Shown: one piece after another, positions 46,656 through 54,799 of the stretch | How positions within the stretch are numbered: the stretch's first letter is position 1 | How the letters are laid out: each line of letters opens with the position of its first letter | Made by a program: the position numbers and the translations under genes | The notes under the pieces: model-generated | Told to the model about the DNA's origin: nothing | The model's input: only the letters and a program-made list of their open reading frames with translations | Databases searched by the model: none | Origin: Abyssalbus ytuae | GTDB taxonomy: Bacteria > Bacteroidota > Bacteroidia > Flavobacteriales > Flavobacteriaceae | Direction of reading: 5' to 3' | NCBI RefSeq assembly: GCF_022807975.1 | Contig: NZ_CP094358.1 | Coordinates: forward strand, 2,418,001-2,482,000 | DNA length: 64,000 nucleotides

Positions 46656-47177
46656 ATGATATCTAAAATTATAGAAGAAGCACTAAACAAACAAGTCCGT
46701 GTTGAAGCAGAATCATCCCAAATATATTTATCTATGGCATGCTGGGCTGAGGTAAAAGGGCTGGAAGGCATCTCTAAGTTTATGTATGCCCAATCTGATG
46801 AAGAGCGTCAACATATGCTTAAACTTGTAAAATTTATAAACGAAAGGGGGGGACATACAAAAATATCTGACCTGACCGGTCCTCCCGTTGAATTCGGTTC
46901 ATTTAAGGATATGTTTCAGGAATTATACAAGCACGAACTTTTCGTATCTGAAAGTATTAATGAATTGGTTCGGGTTACTCTGGAAGAAAAAGATTATGCC
47001 ACACATAATTTTCTCCAGTGGTATGTAGCCGAACAAATTGAAGAAGAAGCCATGGCCAGAACTATTCTCGATAAAATTAATTTAATTGGAGATGATAAAG
47101 GAGGCTTATACTTGTTCGATCGCGACATACAACAACTTACAGTAAGTAGTGCAGCTTCCGATATGTTAGGCGGATAA
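46656..47177 (+). CDS. Non-haem ferritin
   Basis: A 173-residue ferritin of FtnA type. Four-helix-bundle motifs: EAESSQIYLSMACWAEVKGLEG, YAQSDEERQHMLKLVKFINERGG with the ferroxidase Glu-Glu-x-x-His, and YVAEQIEEEAMARTILDKI with the second Glu cluster. It oxidises Fe(II) and stores the mineral in a 24-mer. A TAACTTTACA box about 30 bases before the start may be its -7 element. Confidence 0.95.
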   Translation: MISKIIEEALNKQVRVEAESSQIYLSMACWAEVKGLEGISKFMYAQSDEERQHMLKLVKFINERGGHTKISDLTGPPVEFGSFKDMFQELYKHELFVSESINELVRVTLEEKDYATHNFLQWYVAEQIEEEAMARTILDKINLIGDDKGGLYLFDRDIQQLTVSSAASDMLGG

Positions 47178-47231
47178 CTAACAGAATTGAATTTTAACAA
47201 TTAAATTTATTTAGATTTAATTTAAATAAAT

Positions 47232-47239
47232 TATATTTG
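47232..47239 (+). promoter_or_regulatory. -7 box of the small Cys/Lys-rich gene
   Basis: TATATTTG (Bacteroidota TAnnTTTG), 23 bases before the TTG start; TTTAG about 17 bases upstream is a possible -33 box. Confidence 0.6.
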
Positions 47240-47261
47240 CCTTGTTATAAACCGTTTATAC

Positions 47262-47429
47262 TTGGGCAAGAAAAAAGACAAAAAGAAGGAGAAAGGAAAG
47301 AAGGACAAGTTGAAAAAACTTGAAGCTCCCAAAGGCTGTAAAACCAAATGCTGTAAAAAGTATAAAAAAGGGGAAGCCAAACGTTGCAAAAAATGTCCTT
47401 GCTTTGATTTACTAAAAAAAGTAGCTTAA
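47262..47429 (+). CDS. Small Lys/Cys-rich protein (55 residues, TTG start)
   Basis: An open frame of 55 codons with no ATG. It starts with TTG, reads GKKKDKKKEKGKKDKLKKLE, and then has a Cys-rich half with the pattern C-x3-C-C-x9-to-11-C-x2-C-x-C before FDLLKKVA and stop. A strong -7 box lies upstream and a strong terminator downstream, and the codon use is typical of coding DNA here. The seven-thiol spacing suggests a metal site (zinc or iron-sulfur) next to a basic, nucleic-acid-like tail. It follows ferritin, so metal handling is a possible theme. No family is recognised with certainty. Confidence 0.68.
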   Translation: MGKKKDKKKEKGKKDKLKKLEAPKGCKTKCCKKYKKGEAKRCKKCPCFDLLKKVA

Positions 47430-47453
47430 TTTTTTTAAAACATATCTCATTAA

Positions 47454-47491
47454 AACCTGCATAGTTTTTTTAAATTGTGCAGGTTTTTTAA
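47454..47491 (+). terminator. Terminator after the small Cys-rich gene
   Basis: AACCTGCA / TGCAGGTT, an 8-bp perfect stem, followed by a T-rich run. It lies 24 bases after the stop and 10 bases before the tex start. Confidence 0.8.
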
Positions 47492-47500
47492 ATTTTACTA

Positions 47501-49624
47501 ATGCAGCTTATTAATTATATTGAATCTTACCTTCAGCTTCCTAAACGAAGTATAGAAAACACCGTAAAACTTTTAAATGAAGATTGTACCGTACCTTTTA
47601 TTTCAAGGTATAGAAAAGAAATGACCGGCAACCTGGATGAAGTGCAGATTAATGAAATAGTGAAACTAAAAAAAGCCTTTGAAGAACTTGAAAAACGTAA
47701 AGTCACTATATTAAAAGCGCTGGAAGAACAAGAGGTTTTAACACCTGAACTTAAAGATAAGATTGAAAACTCAAAAGCCCTGATTGAACTCGAGGATATT
47801 TATTTACCCTATAAGAAGAAAAGAAAAACAAAAGCTGATACTGCCCGGGAAAATGGTTTGGAACCTTTGGCAAAAATAATCATGGCTCAAAAAGAAAATG
47901 ATTTAAAAACAAAAGCTTCACAATATATAAATGATAAAGTGTTAACCGAAGATGCCGCACTGGAAGGAGCCAGGCATATTATTTCAGAATGGATTAACGA
48001 AAGAATTGACATCAGGAACCGGTTGAGGAAAATGTATGAAAAAAATGCTGTCATTTCATCAAAAGTTGTAAAGGGTAAAGCAGACGATGAAAAAGCCCAA
48101 AAATTCAGGGATTATTTTGATTGGTCCGAACCGCTGGGTAAATGCCCGTCACATCGTCTGTTGGCATTGTTAAGGGCAGAAAATGAAGGGTATATAAAGA
48201 TTAACGTTGAAATTGACAAAGAAGAGGCCCTGATAAAAATTGAAGACCATATTGTAAATTCTGATAATGAATGTACCGATCATATAGAACTTGCTGTTGA
48301 AGATGCTTTTAAAAGGTTGCTTGCACCTGCTCTTTCTAACGAAGCACTGAACAATGCAAAAGAAAAAGCTGATATTACTGCTATTAATGTTTTCGCCAAA
48401 AACTTAAAACAACTTTTACTGGGATCACCGTTAGGCGAGAAAAATATATTGGCCATAGACCCAGGGTACAGAACAGGGTGTAAAATAGTATGCCTTAACC
48501 AACAAGGAGATTTAACTCATAACGAAACCATTTACCCCCATCCTCCTCAAAAAGAATCGGTAATGGCAATGAAAAAAATATCCTCCCTGGTTAATGCTTA
48601 TAAAATTGAAGCTATAGCTATTGGAAACGGAACCGCCTCAAGAGAAACCGAAAATCTTATAAAACGTATCCGTTTTGACAGGGACCTGCAGGTGTTTGTG
48701 GTAAGCGAAGCAGGAGCTTCTGTTTATTCCGCTTCTAAAATCGCACGTGAAGAATTTCCTTCTTATGATGTAACCGTCAGGGGAGCAGTCTCAATAGGAA
48801 GAAGATTGGCCGATCCGCTTGCTGAACTTGTAAAAATAGAACCAAAATCCATAGGTGTAGGGCAATATCAACATGATGTAGATCAAACCAAACTTAAAGA
48901 GGAACTGGATACCGTGGTGGAAAGTTGTGTAAACAAAGTAGGAGTTAACGTAAATACCGCCAGCAAATCCCTGCTAAGTTATGTTTCCGGTATTGGCCCT
49001 GCCCTGGCTGAAAATATAGTGGAATATAGAACCCAAAACGGAGCTTTTACTTCCAGAAATGAGATAAAAAAAGTCAAACGTTTGGGTGATAAAGCTTTTG
49101 AACAAGCTGCCGCTTTTTTAAGAATAAAAGGAGCCGAAAATCCTTTGGACGATTCGGCAGTGCACCCTGAAAGTTATGGGGTTGTAAAGGAAATGGCAAA
49201 AAACTCCGGTGTCAATCTGATTGAGTTGATAGGAAACAAAGAAGTAATATCAAAGATTAATCTGCAAAACTATTGTAGTGATGCTATAGGCTTGCCCACA
49301 TTAACCGATATTGTAAAAGAATTGGAAAAACCGGGATTAGACCCCCGGAAAAAAGCAACTGTTTTTGAATTTGATCCCGGCATCAAAACAATCAACGATC
49401 TTAAAACCGGACAAATATTACCCGGAATTGTAAATAATATCACCAATTTCGGATGCTTTGTAGATATTGGTATCAAAGAAAGTGGTTTGGTTCATATATC
49501 AAAACTAAGCAACAACTATGTAAGCGATGTAAATGAAGTAGTCAGCTTACATCAACATGTAAAAGTAAAAGTAGAAGATATAGATCTGGACAGAAAAAGA
49601 ATCCAGCTTTCCATGAATTTTTAA
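47501..49624 (+). CDS. tex: Tex-family RNA-binding transcription accessory protein
   Basis: A 707-residue protein with the Tex layout: N-terminal helical HTH (TVPFISRYRKEMTGNLDE), the YqgF/RNase H-like core (ILAIDPGYRTGCKIVCL), helix-hairpin-helix region (LLSYVSGIGPALAENIVEYR) and a C-terminal S1 domain (GQILPGIVNNITNFGCFVDIG, GLVHISKLS). Tex is an RNA-binding factor linked to transcription and RNA decay. Own promoter zone behind a terminator; a terminator follows. Confidence 0.95.
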   Translation: MQLINYIESYLQLPKRSIENTVKLLNEDCTVPFISRYRKEMTGNLDEVQINEIVKLKKAFEELEKRKVTILKALEEQEVLTPELKDKIENSKALIELEDIYLPYKKKRKTKADTARENGLEPLAKIIMAQKENDLKTKASQYINDKVLTEDAALEGARHIISEWINERIDIRNRLRKMYEKNAVISSKVVKGKADDEKAQKFRDYFDWSEPLGKCPSHRLLALLRAENEGYIKINVEIDKEEALIKIEDHIVNSDNECTDHIELAVEDAFKRLLAPALSNEALNNAKEKADITAINVFAKNLKQLLLGSPLGEKNILAIDPGYRTGCKIVCLNQQGDLTHNETIYPHPPQKESVMAMKKISSLVNAYKIEAIAIGNGTASRETENLIKRIRFDRDLQVFVVSEAGASVYSASKIAREEFPSYDVTVRGAVSIGRRLADPLAELVKIEPKSIGVGQYQHDVDQTKLKEELDTVVESCVNKVGVNVNTASKSLLSYVSGIGPALAENIVEYRTQNGAFTSRNEIKKVKRLGDKAFEQAAAFLRIKGAENPLDDSAVHPESYGVVKEMAKNSGVNLIELIGNKEVISKINLQNYCSDAIGLPTLTDIVKELEKPGLDPRKKATVFEFDPGIKTINDLKTGQILPGIVNNITNFGCFVDIGIKESGLVHISKLSNNYVSDVNEVVSLHQHVKVKVEDIDLDRKRIQLSMNF

Positions 49625-49631
49625 AAGACTG

Positions 49632-49660
49632 AAGCTAAAACTCACTTTTTAGCTTTTTTT
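49632..49660 (+). terminator. Terminator after tex
   Basis: Stem AAGCTAAAA / TTTTAGCTT (9 bp) with a 6-base loop and a following T run; 7 bases after the tex stop. Confidence 0.8.
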
Positions 49661-49889
49661 AATAAGGGTGCTTTTAAAAAGTAAAACGGAATCTCAATAA
49701 AAGTTCATTGAAACAACACTACCTTATTTATTTTTAGATAATATACTTTTATGTATTCCAACAGGAATATTGAAAAACTATTCTGTAACCTCCTTATTCC
49801 AATACGTTAAGAAAACCTTAATTACTGCCTCTTTTATTACGAATTACATAATTTTACGAAATCGATTGCGCTAACCAAAAATAAAAGTC

Positions 49890-52760
49890 ATGTATACCAC
49901 TGTTAAAAAATTAAAATCAATCATTTTTATAATTTTATCCTGTTGTTTATTATCTGGTTTTACATATGCTATTGACAAGGACAAATATGTATACAATAAG
50001 GCATCAAAAGGTAGTTTTCCGCTTGCTACACAAGGAAAAGTTGCTCCTCTTCTGGTGAGCAGTAATGATTATGAAGGTGTATTAAAGGTAATTGCCCATT
50101 TGCAAACCGATATTGAAAATGTTACCGGCATTCGGCCTCAATTGTTTAATGATTACCTCAGTAGCAGTGAGGTGGCTATTATAATAGGCACCGTGGGGAA
50201 AAGTGAATTAATTGATAAGCTGGCCTTAGCCGGTAAAATAGATAAATCTTTACTCGAAGGAAAATGGGAAAAGTTTATAACCCAGGTCGTTAATAATCCT
50301 CTTCCCGGTATAGAACAGGCTTTGGTGATAGCCGGAAGTGATAAACGGGGCACCATTTACGGCATGTATGATCTCTCATACCAAATTGGTGTATCACCGT
50401 GGTACTGGTGGGCCGATGTTCCGGGAAAAAAGCAAAGCGAATTATACGTAGCGAAAGGAACACATACAAAAGGTGAACCTAAAGTAAAATACAGGGGCAT
50501 TTTTATAAATGATGAAGCTCCTGCACTTTCAGGATGGGCCTATGAAAAATTTGGGGGATTTAACGCAAAATTTTATGAGCATGTTTTTGAATTGATTTTG
50601 AGATTGAAGGGCAACTATTTATGGCCGGCTATGTGGGGTCGTATGTTTTATGTAGACGACCCTCAAAATCCGGTTTTGGCTAATGAATACGGAATAGTTA
50701 TAGGGACTTCCCACCATGAACCCCTGATGAGGGCCCATGCCGAATGGCAGCATTTTGGGAAAGGTGAATGGGACTATACCAAAAATGCAGCAACCCTTGA
50801 AAATTTCTGGAAAGAAGGTATGAAAAGAATGGGAGAAAATGAAAGTATGGTCTCCATAGGGATGCGTGGGGATGGCGATGAGCCCATGACTGAAGGTACC
50901 GCCATACAACTTCTTGAAGAAATAGTAAAAAAACAACGGGAAATAATAACTGACGTAACAGGAAAACCAGCTGCAGAAACCCCTCAGATGTGGGCTTTAT
51001 ATAAAGAAGTACAGGATTATTATGACAAAGGCATGAGGGTACCGGAGGATGTTACTTTGCTTTTGTGTGATGATAACTGGGGAAACATAAGAAAACTTCC
51101 TGAGTTGAAAGCGCCTGCCCGGAAAGGAGGCTACGGTATTTATTACCATTTTGATTATGTAGGAGGGCCGCGAAATTACAAATGGCTTAATACAAATCAA
51201 ATAGAACGTACATGGGAACAAATGCACCTGGCATATGAATATGGAGTTAAACAGGCATGGATAGTTAATGTAGGAGATATAAAACCCATGGAATTTCCCA
51301 TTGAGTTTTTTCTGGATTATGCATGGAATCCTGAGGCGTGGGATGCTCACAGCTTAAATGATTATTACAACCAATGGGCCAATGATACTTTTGGAGAAGA
51401 ATACGCAAAAGAAATAGCGGATATTCTAAAAAAGTACACTCAATATAATGCCAGGAGAAAACCAGAATTATTAGATCCCTCTACCTATAGCCTTGTAGAC
51501 TATAATGAAGCAGAGAGAGTGGTAGAAGAATATAATTTGCTTGTTGAAAAAGCCCGGAAAGTTTATGGTGAAATTCCCGGCACGTATAAAGATGCGTACT
51601 ATCAATTAGTGCTGTTTCCCGTACAGGCATGTGCTAATTTAAATGAATTATATGTTACTGCTGCCCGGAATAAACTATATGCCGGACAAGGAAGGATACT
51701 TACCAATAAAATGGCGCAGAAAGTGAAACAGTTATTTGAAAAAGACATGGAGTTAACCGAATATTTCCACACAAAACTGGCAAATGGCAAATGGAACCAT
51801 ATGATGAGCCAAACCCATATAGGTTATACCTATTGGCAGCAACCCCGAGTAAATAAAATGCCGGCTACCTTTACCATAGATCCTGCCGATGATGCTGAAA
51901 TAGGTGTCGCCATAGACGGATCGGAAGAGTGGTGGTCAGGAAATAACAATGATGCAGCTTTACCTGTATTGGATGTTTATAATAACCAATCATCTTATAT
52001 AGAAATATTTAACCGGGGGAAAAAACCTTTCAACTATAAAATAACCCCTAAAGATAAATGGATAAAAACATCATTGGGGCAAGGAACTATCCGGGAGCAG
52101 GCAAAAGTGTTAATAAATATAGATTGGGAAAAAGCACCGAAAGGATATTCTGCATCATCGATAATTATTGAGGGTGCAGGAAAAGAAATACCGGTGACTA
52201 TAAAAACTCATAAACCAAATAAAGAAAACATTCAGGGTTTTATTGAAAGTAACGGTTTTATAGCCATAGAAGCTGAACATTTCTCCAACAGCATTGCCCG
52301 ACTTCCTTTTAAATGGATTAAAATTCCTAATCTGGGTAAAACTTTATCAGGGGTAACTGCTATGCCGGCTTTTGTTCCTACTCAGCAAATCAGGGAAAAC
52401 AGTCCCCGTTTAGAGTATAATGTGCATTTGTTTACAGCAGGCTCTGTAAAAGTGCATGCCTATTTTTCACCTACGATAAATTATACTGTACGCGAAGGAT
52501 TAAAATACGGTATTGGTTTTGATGATGAACAACCACAAATCATTTATGTACATGCGGATAATAGTGACAGCAATTGGAATACATCCGTAGCCGATAATAT
52601 AAAAATATTGACTTCTCAACATGAGGTAAAATCAGGAAGCCATGTTCTTAAATTTTATATGGCTGACAGCGGATTGGTACTTCAAAAACTGGTAATTGAA
52701 ACAGGCGCGTTGAAAAAAACTTATTTGGGACCACCGGAAAGTGTATACGTAAAACATTAA
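49890..52760 (+). CDS. Glycoside hydrolase family 115 alpha-glucuronidase
   Basis: A 956-residue secreted enzyme (signal peptide to SGFTYAIDKD). GH115 blocks include NDEAPALSGWAYEKFGGFNAKFYEHVFELILRLKGNYLWPAMW (identified by its ends), VIGTSHHEPLMRAHAEW, VSIGMRGDGDEPM and LLLCDDNWGNIRKLP. A beta-rich C-terminal domain begins near residue 790. GH115 removes 4-O-methyl-glucuronic acid from xylan side chains, or glucuronic acid from related glycans. It lies far from the SusC/SusD locus, without other xylan genes beside it, so it is either an orphan or part of a larger regulon. Confidence 0.93.
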   Translation: MYTTVKKLKSIIFIILSCCLLSGFTYAIDKDKYVYNKASKGSFPLATQGKVAPLLVSSNDYEGVLKVIAHLQTDIENVTGIRPQLFNDYLSSSEVAIIIGTVGKSELIDKLALAGKIDKSLLEGKWEKFITQVVNNPLPGIEQALVIAGSDKRGTIYGMYDLSYQIGVSPWYWWADVPGKKQSELYVAKGTHTKGEPKVKYRGIFINDEAPALSGWAYEKFGGFNAKFYEHVFELILRLKGNYLWPAMWGRMFYVDDPQNPVLANEYGIVIGTSHHEPLMRAHAEWQHFGKGEWDYTKNAATLENFWKEGMKRMGENESMVSIGMRGDGDEPMTEGTAIQLLEEIVKKQREIITDVTGKPAAETPQMWALYKEVQDYYDKGMRVPEDVTLLLCDDNWGNIRKLPELKAPARKGGYGIYYHFDYVGGPRNYKWLNTNQIERTWEQMHLAYEYGVKQAWIVNVGDIKPMEFPIEFFLDYAWNPEAWDAHSLNDYYNQWANDTFGEEYAKEIADILKKYTQYNARRKPELLDPSTYSLVDYNEAERVVEEYNLLVEKARKVYGEIPGTYKDAYYQLVLFPVQACANLNELYVTAARNKLYAGQGRILTNKMAQKVKQLFEKDMELTEYFHTKLANGKWNHMMSQTHIGYTYWQQPRVNKMPATFTIDPADDAEIGVAIDGSEEWWSGNNNDAALPVLDVYNNQSSYIEIFNRGKKPFNYKITPKDKWIKTSLGQGTIREQAKVLINIDWEKAPKGYSASSIIIEGAGKEIPVTIKTHKPNKENIQGFIESNGFIAIEAEHFSNSIARLPFKWIKIPNLGKTLSGVTAMPAFVPTQQIRENSPRLEYNVHLFTAGSVKVHAYFSPTINYTVREGLKYGIGFDDEQPQIIYVHADNSDSNWNTSVADNIKILTSQHEVKSGSHVLKFYMADSGLVLQKLVIETGALKKTYLGPPESVYVKH

Positions 52761-52909
52761 AAAAACGTTATTAATACAATATAACGTTAAATAAGTATTA
52801 AAATAAAATATACTTTATTTACTTTTATTTTTCTTTAAATTACTATTACTGAAACAAATAAACCATATATACACTAAATACCCGAACATTAAACCTAAAT
52901 ATGTAAATA

Positions 52910-53545
52910 ATGAGAAATCAAAAAATCAAACAAATTCTAACAGCTGTTTTTCCTGTATTAGTATTCACATTATTAGTTTCATGTAAAGGCGATAAACAAA
53001 AAGAAGAAGTAACATCCGAAATAGACATGGATGAAAGCCTTGAACAGGCAAGTTCTGAAATTAATGAAACCCAACCTGAAAAAACTTATCATACCCTGGT
53101 AGCTGGTTTTATTGAATGTAAGTCCAACGCTACAGAGCGAAGCCATTGCCGAAACGAAATAACAAAAATTATCAGCGAAAAATATAATATTGACGATTTT
53201 AGAGATGGTACTCAAAGCTTTGTAATATACGATAGCATACAACCTCTTATAAAACGTTCCAACAAATGGAAAAGCATCGGGTTAGCAACCAATCAGGAGG
53301 TTTTGGATAAAGCACTGGAGCATACCAATAAAGGCGGTTTATCGTTAATTATTGATACTTCCAACAGTTATGGGCATGTGGTAATGATATTACCAGGTGA
53401 AAGTTATCCTTCCGGTTCATGGAATTTAAAGCTACCCCCTGTATTATCATTGCTTAATCCTCAGCCTGAAAGTTCATTCTTTGGTAAACCCTTATCATTT
53501 GCTTTTAAAAGAAGTGATGATTTACAGGTGTTTATCAGGGAATAA
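52910..53545 (+). CDS. Lipoprotein of unknown function
   Basis: A 211-residue protein with a clear lipobox (LLVSC, Cys25) and an acidic linker. The globular part has Cys-containing FIECKSNATERSHCRNEI and a C-terminal half with SLIIDTSNSYGHVVMILPGE and SYPSGSWNLKLPPVLSLL, weakly like the His-containing strands of NlpC/CHAP-type folds. No catalytic Cys-His pair can be assigned with confidence. Monocistronic after GH115. Confidence 0.65.
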   Translation: MRNQKIKQILTAVFPVLVFTLLVSCKGDKQKEEVTSEIDMDESLEQASSEINETQPEKTYHTLVAGFIECKSNATERSHCRNEITKIISEKYNIDDFRDGTQSFVIYDSIQPLIKRSNKWKSIGLATNQEVLDKALEHTNKGGLSLIIDTSNSYGHVVMILPGESYPSGSWNLKLPPVLSLLNPQPESSFFGKPLSFAFKRSDDLQVFIRE

Positions 53546-53916
53546 TTAAATATAAATTTGTAATACTATAAGCCGATAGATAACAGTACTACTCAAATCA
53601 TATATTTTAATCTGTTCTCAAAACTTTTTAATCGCTGTAAAGTGATACTAAACTCTCAATAAAAAGCCCGAAACTAATCGGGCTTTTTAATTTATTCTCT
53701 GGCCTGCCGGTTAATTTTGAATTAAAAATGCTACCCTTCCCCGAATTTTTAATAAAACATGGTTAACTTTTTTCATTTGTAAGATGAAATTAATACCAGT
53801 CATGCTTTGATATTGACCGGTTATAACTCTATATCCACCACTTATTTCTTTGTGCCTTATGTATGATAAACCTTACTGTAGATTTGTCGTGTATTAAAAA
53901 TTATTAAAATTAATTT
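53546..53916. other. Intergenic stretch with one terminator
   Basis: About 370 bases between the lipoprotein and the barrel protein. Apart from the terminator at 53661-53688 I see no gene, RNA or repeat. Confidence 0.6.
53661..53688 (+). terminator. Rho-independent terminator
   Basis: AAAAAGCCCGA / TCGGGCTTTTT, an 11-bp perfect stem with a 6-base loop and a T run. It lies 115 bases after the lipoprotein gene. Confidence 0.85.
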
Positions 53917-54501
53917 ATGAGAAAATTATTATTTGTTGCAGGGGTTATGATGGTATCATTAACCTCTATGAACGCCCAGGAAGAAGGGAAATTCAGAGTT
54001 GGTTTAGATTTAGGTTTTGCCAGTACTTCCGGTGGAGGAGGAGTATTAATAAGCCTGGAGCCTAAATATAATCTTTCTGACAATATGAATGTTGGAATTC
54101 GTTTGGGTTCGGCTGCCTTTGCAAGAACTTTGGAAGGAGACGGTGGTAGTATTGATTTAGATGTAGCTACTAACGCAAGTTATCTGGGTACTTTTGATTA
54201 TTATTTCAGTAAAGGGAATTCCATAATAGCACCCTATTTAGGTGCTGGTTTGGGTATTTATTCATTGGCAAGCTCTAAAGTTACCATAAGTGACTCTATA
54301 GGAGAAGAATCTTTGGATATAGAAGGTAAAAGTGAATTTGGTGGTATGATAAGAGGAGGTGTTGAGTTAGGCAAATTCAGAATAGGTATTGAGTATAATT
54401 TAATCCCTAAAACTGATTTTGATAACGGACTTGAAGCAAAGAACAGCTACCTGGGCTTTTCATTAGGCTTCTATGTAGGTGGAGGAAAATGGAAGAAATA
54501 A
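53917..54501 (+). CDS. Outer membrane beta-barrel protein
   Basis: A 194-residue protein with a signal peptide ending in MNAQ. The rest alternates hydrophobic and polar residues with many Gly (GKFRVGLDLGFAST, ISLEPKYNLSDNMNVGIRLG, YFSKGNSIIAPYLGAGLGIY, GGVELGKFRIGIEYNLIPK), as in small eight-stranded porin-like or OmpA-type barrels. Specific function unknown. Terminator follows. Confidence 0.85.
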   Translation: MRKLLFVAGVMMVSLTSMNAQEEGKFRVGLDLGFASTSGGGGVLISLEPKYNLSDNMNVGIRLGSAAFARTLEGDGGSIDLDVATNASYLGTFDYYFSKGNSIIAPYLGAGLGIYSLASSKVTISDSIGEESLDIEGKSEFGGMIRGGVELGKFRIGIEYNLIPKTDFDNGLEAKNSYLGFSLGFYVGGGKWKK

Positions 54502-54523
54502 AATATTCATAATCAATTTTGTA

Positions 54524-54554
54524 AAAGAGGCTTTTTTTTAAAGCCTCTTTTTCT
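54524..54554 (+). terminator. Terminator after the barrel protein
   Basis: AAAGAGGCTTT / AAAGCCTCTTT, 11-bp stem with a T loop and T run, 22 bases after the stop. Confidence 0.85.
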
Positions 54555-54573
54555 TTGACATACAAGGGAAATA

Positions 54574-54619
54574 CATCCTTGTTTTTGAATTTTAGAAGCA
54601 TAACTTTAGTCAGGCAACC
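54574..54619 (+). repeat. Left direct repeat flanking LRR gene 1
   Basis: CATCCTTG, a T run, then GAATTTTAGAAGCATAACTT and AGTCAGGCAACC. The partner at 58119-58163 is the same over 45 bases with one substitution and one length change in the T run. The 1084-residue LRR gene lies between them. Confidence 0.8.
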
Positions 54620-54675
54620 TGGCATTATAATTTTTGTTTTTAAAATTTTTTACTGCTGTTAAGATATGATACCAT

Positions 54676-54713
54676 GTAAAAAAAGTTAAGGCAGGTTTTA
54701 AAACCTGCCTTAA
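54676..54713 (-). terminator. Terminator of LRR gene 1
   Basis: A perfect 14-bp inverted repeat without loop (TTAAGGCAGGTTTT / AAAACCTGCCTTAA). On the minus strand it is followed by CTTTTTTTAC, so it should terminate the leftward LRR transcript; it lies 87 bases after that stop codon. Confidence 0.75.
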
Positions 54714-54799
54714 TTTCTTAGTTACCCGGTTTTTTATGAATATTACCAATAAGGGCAATATTTTCCTGTGGGCCTGTTTAAAAATAATCCTGTGAGCCT

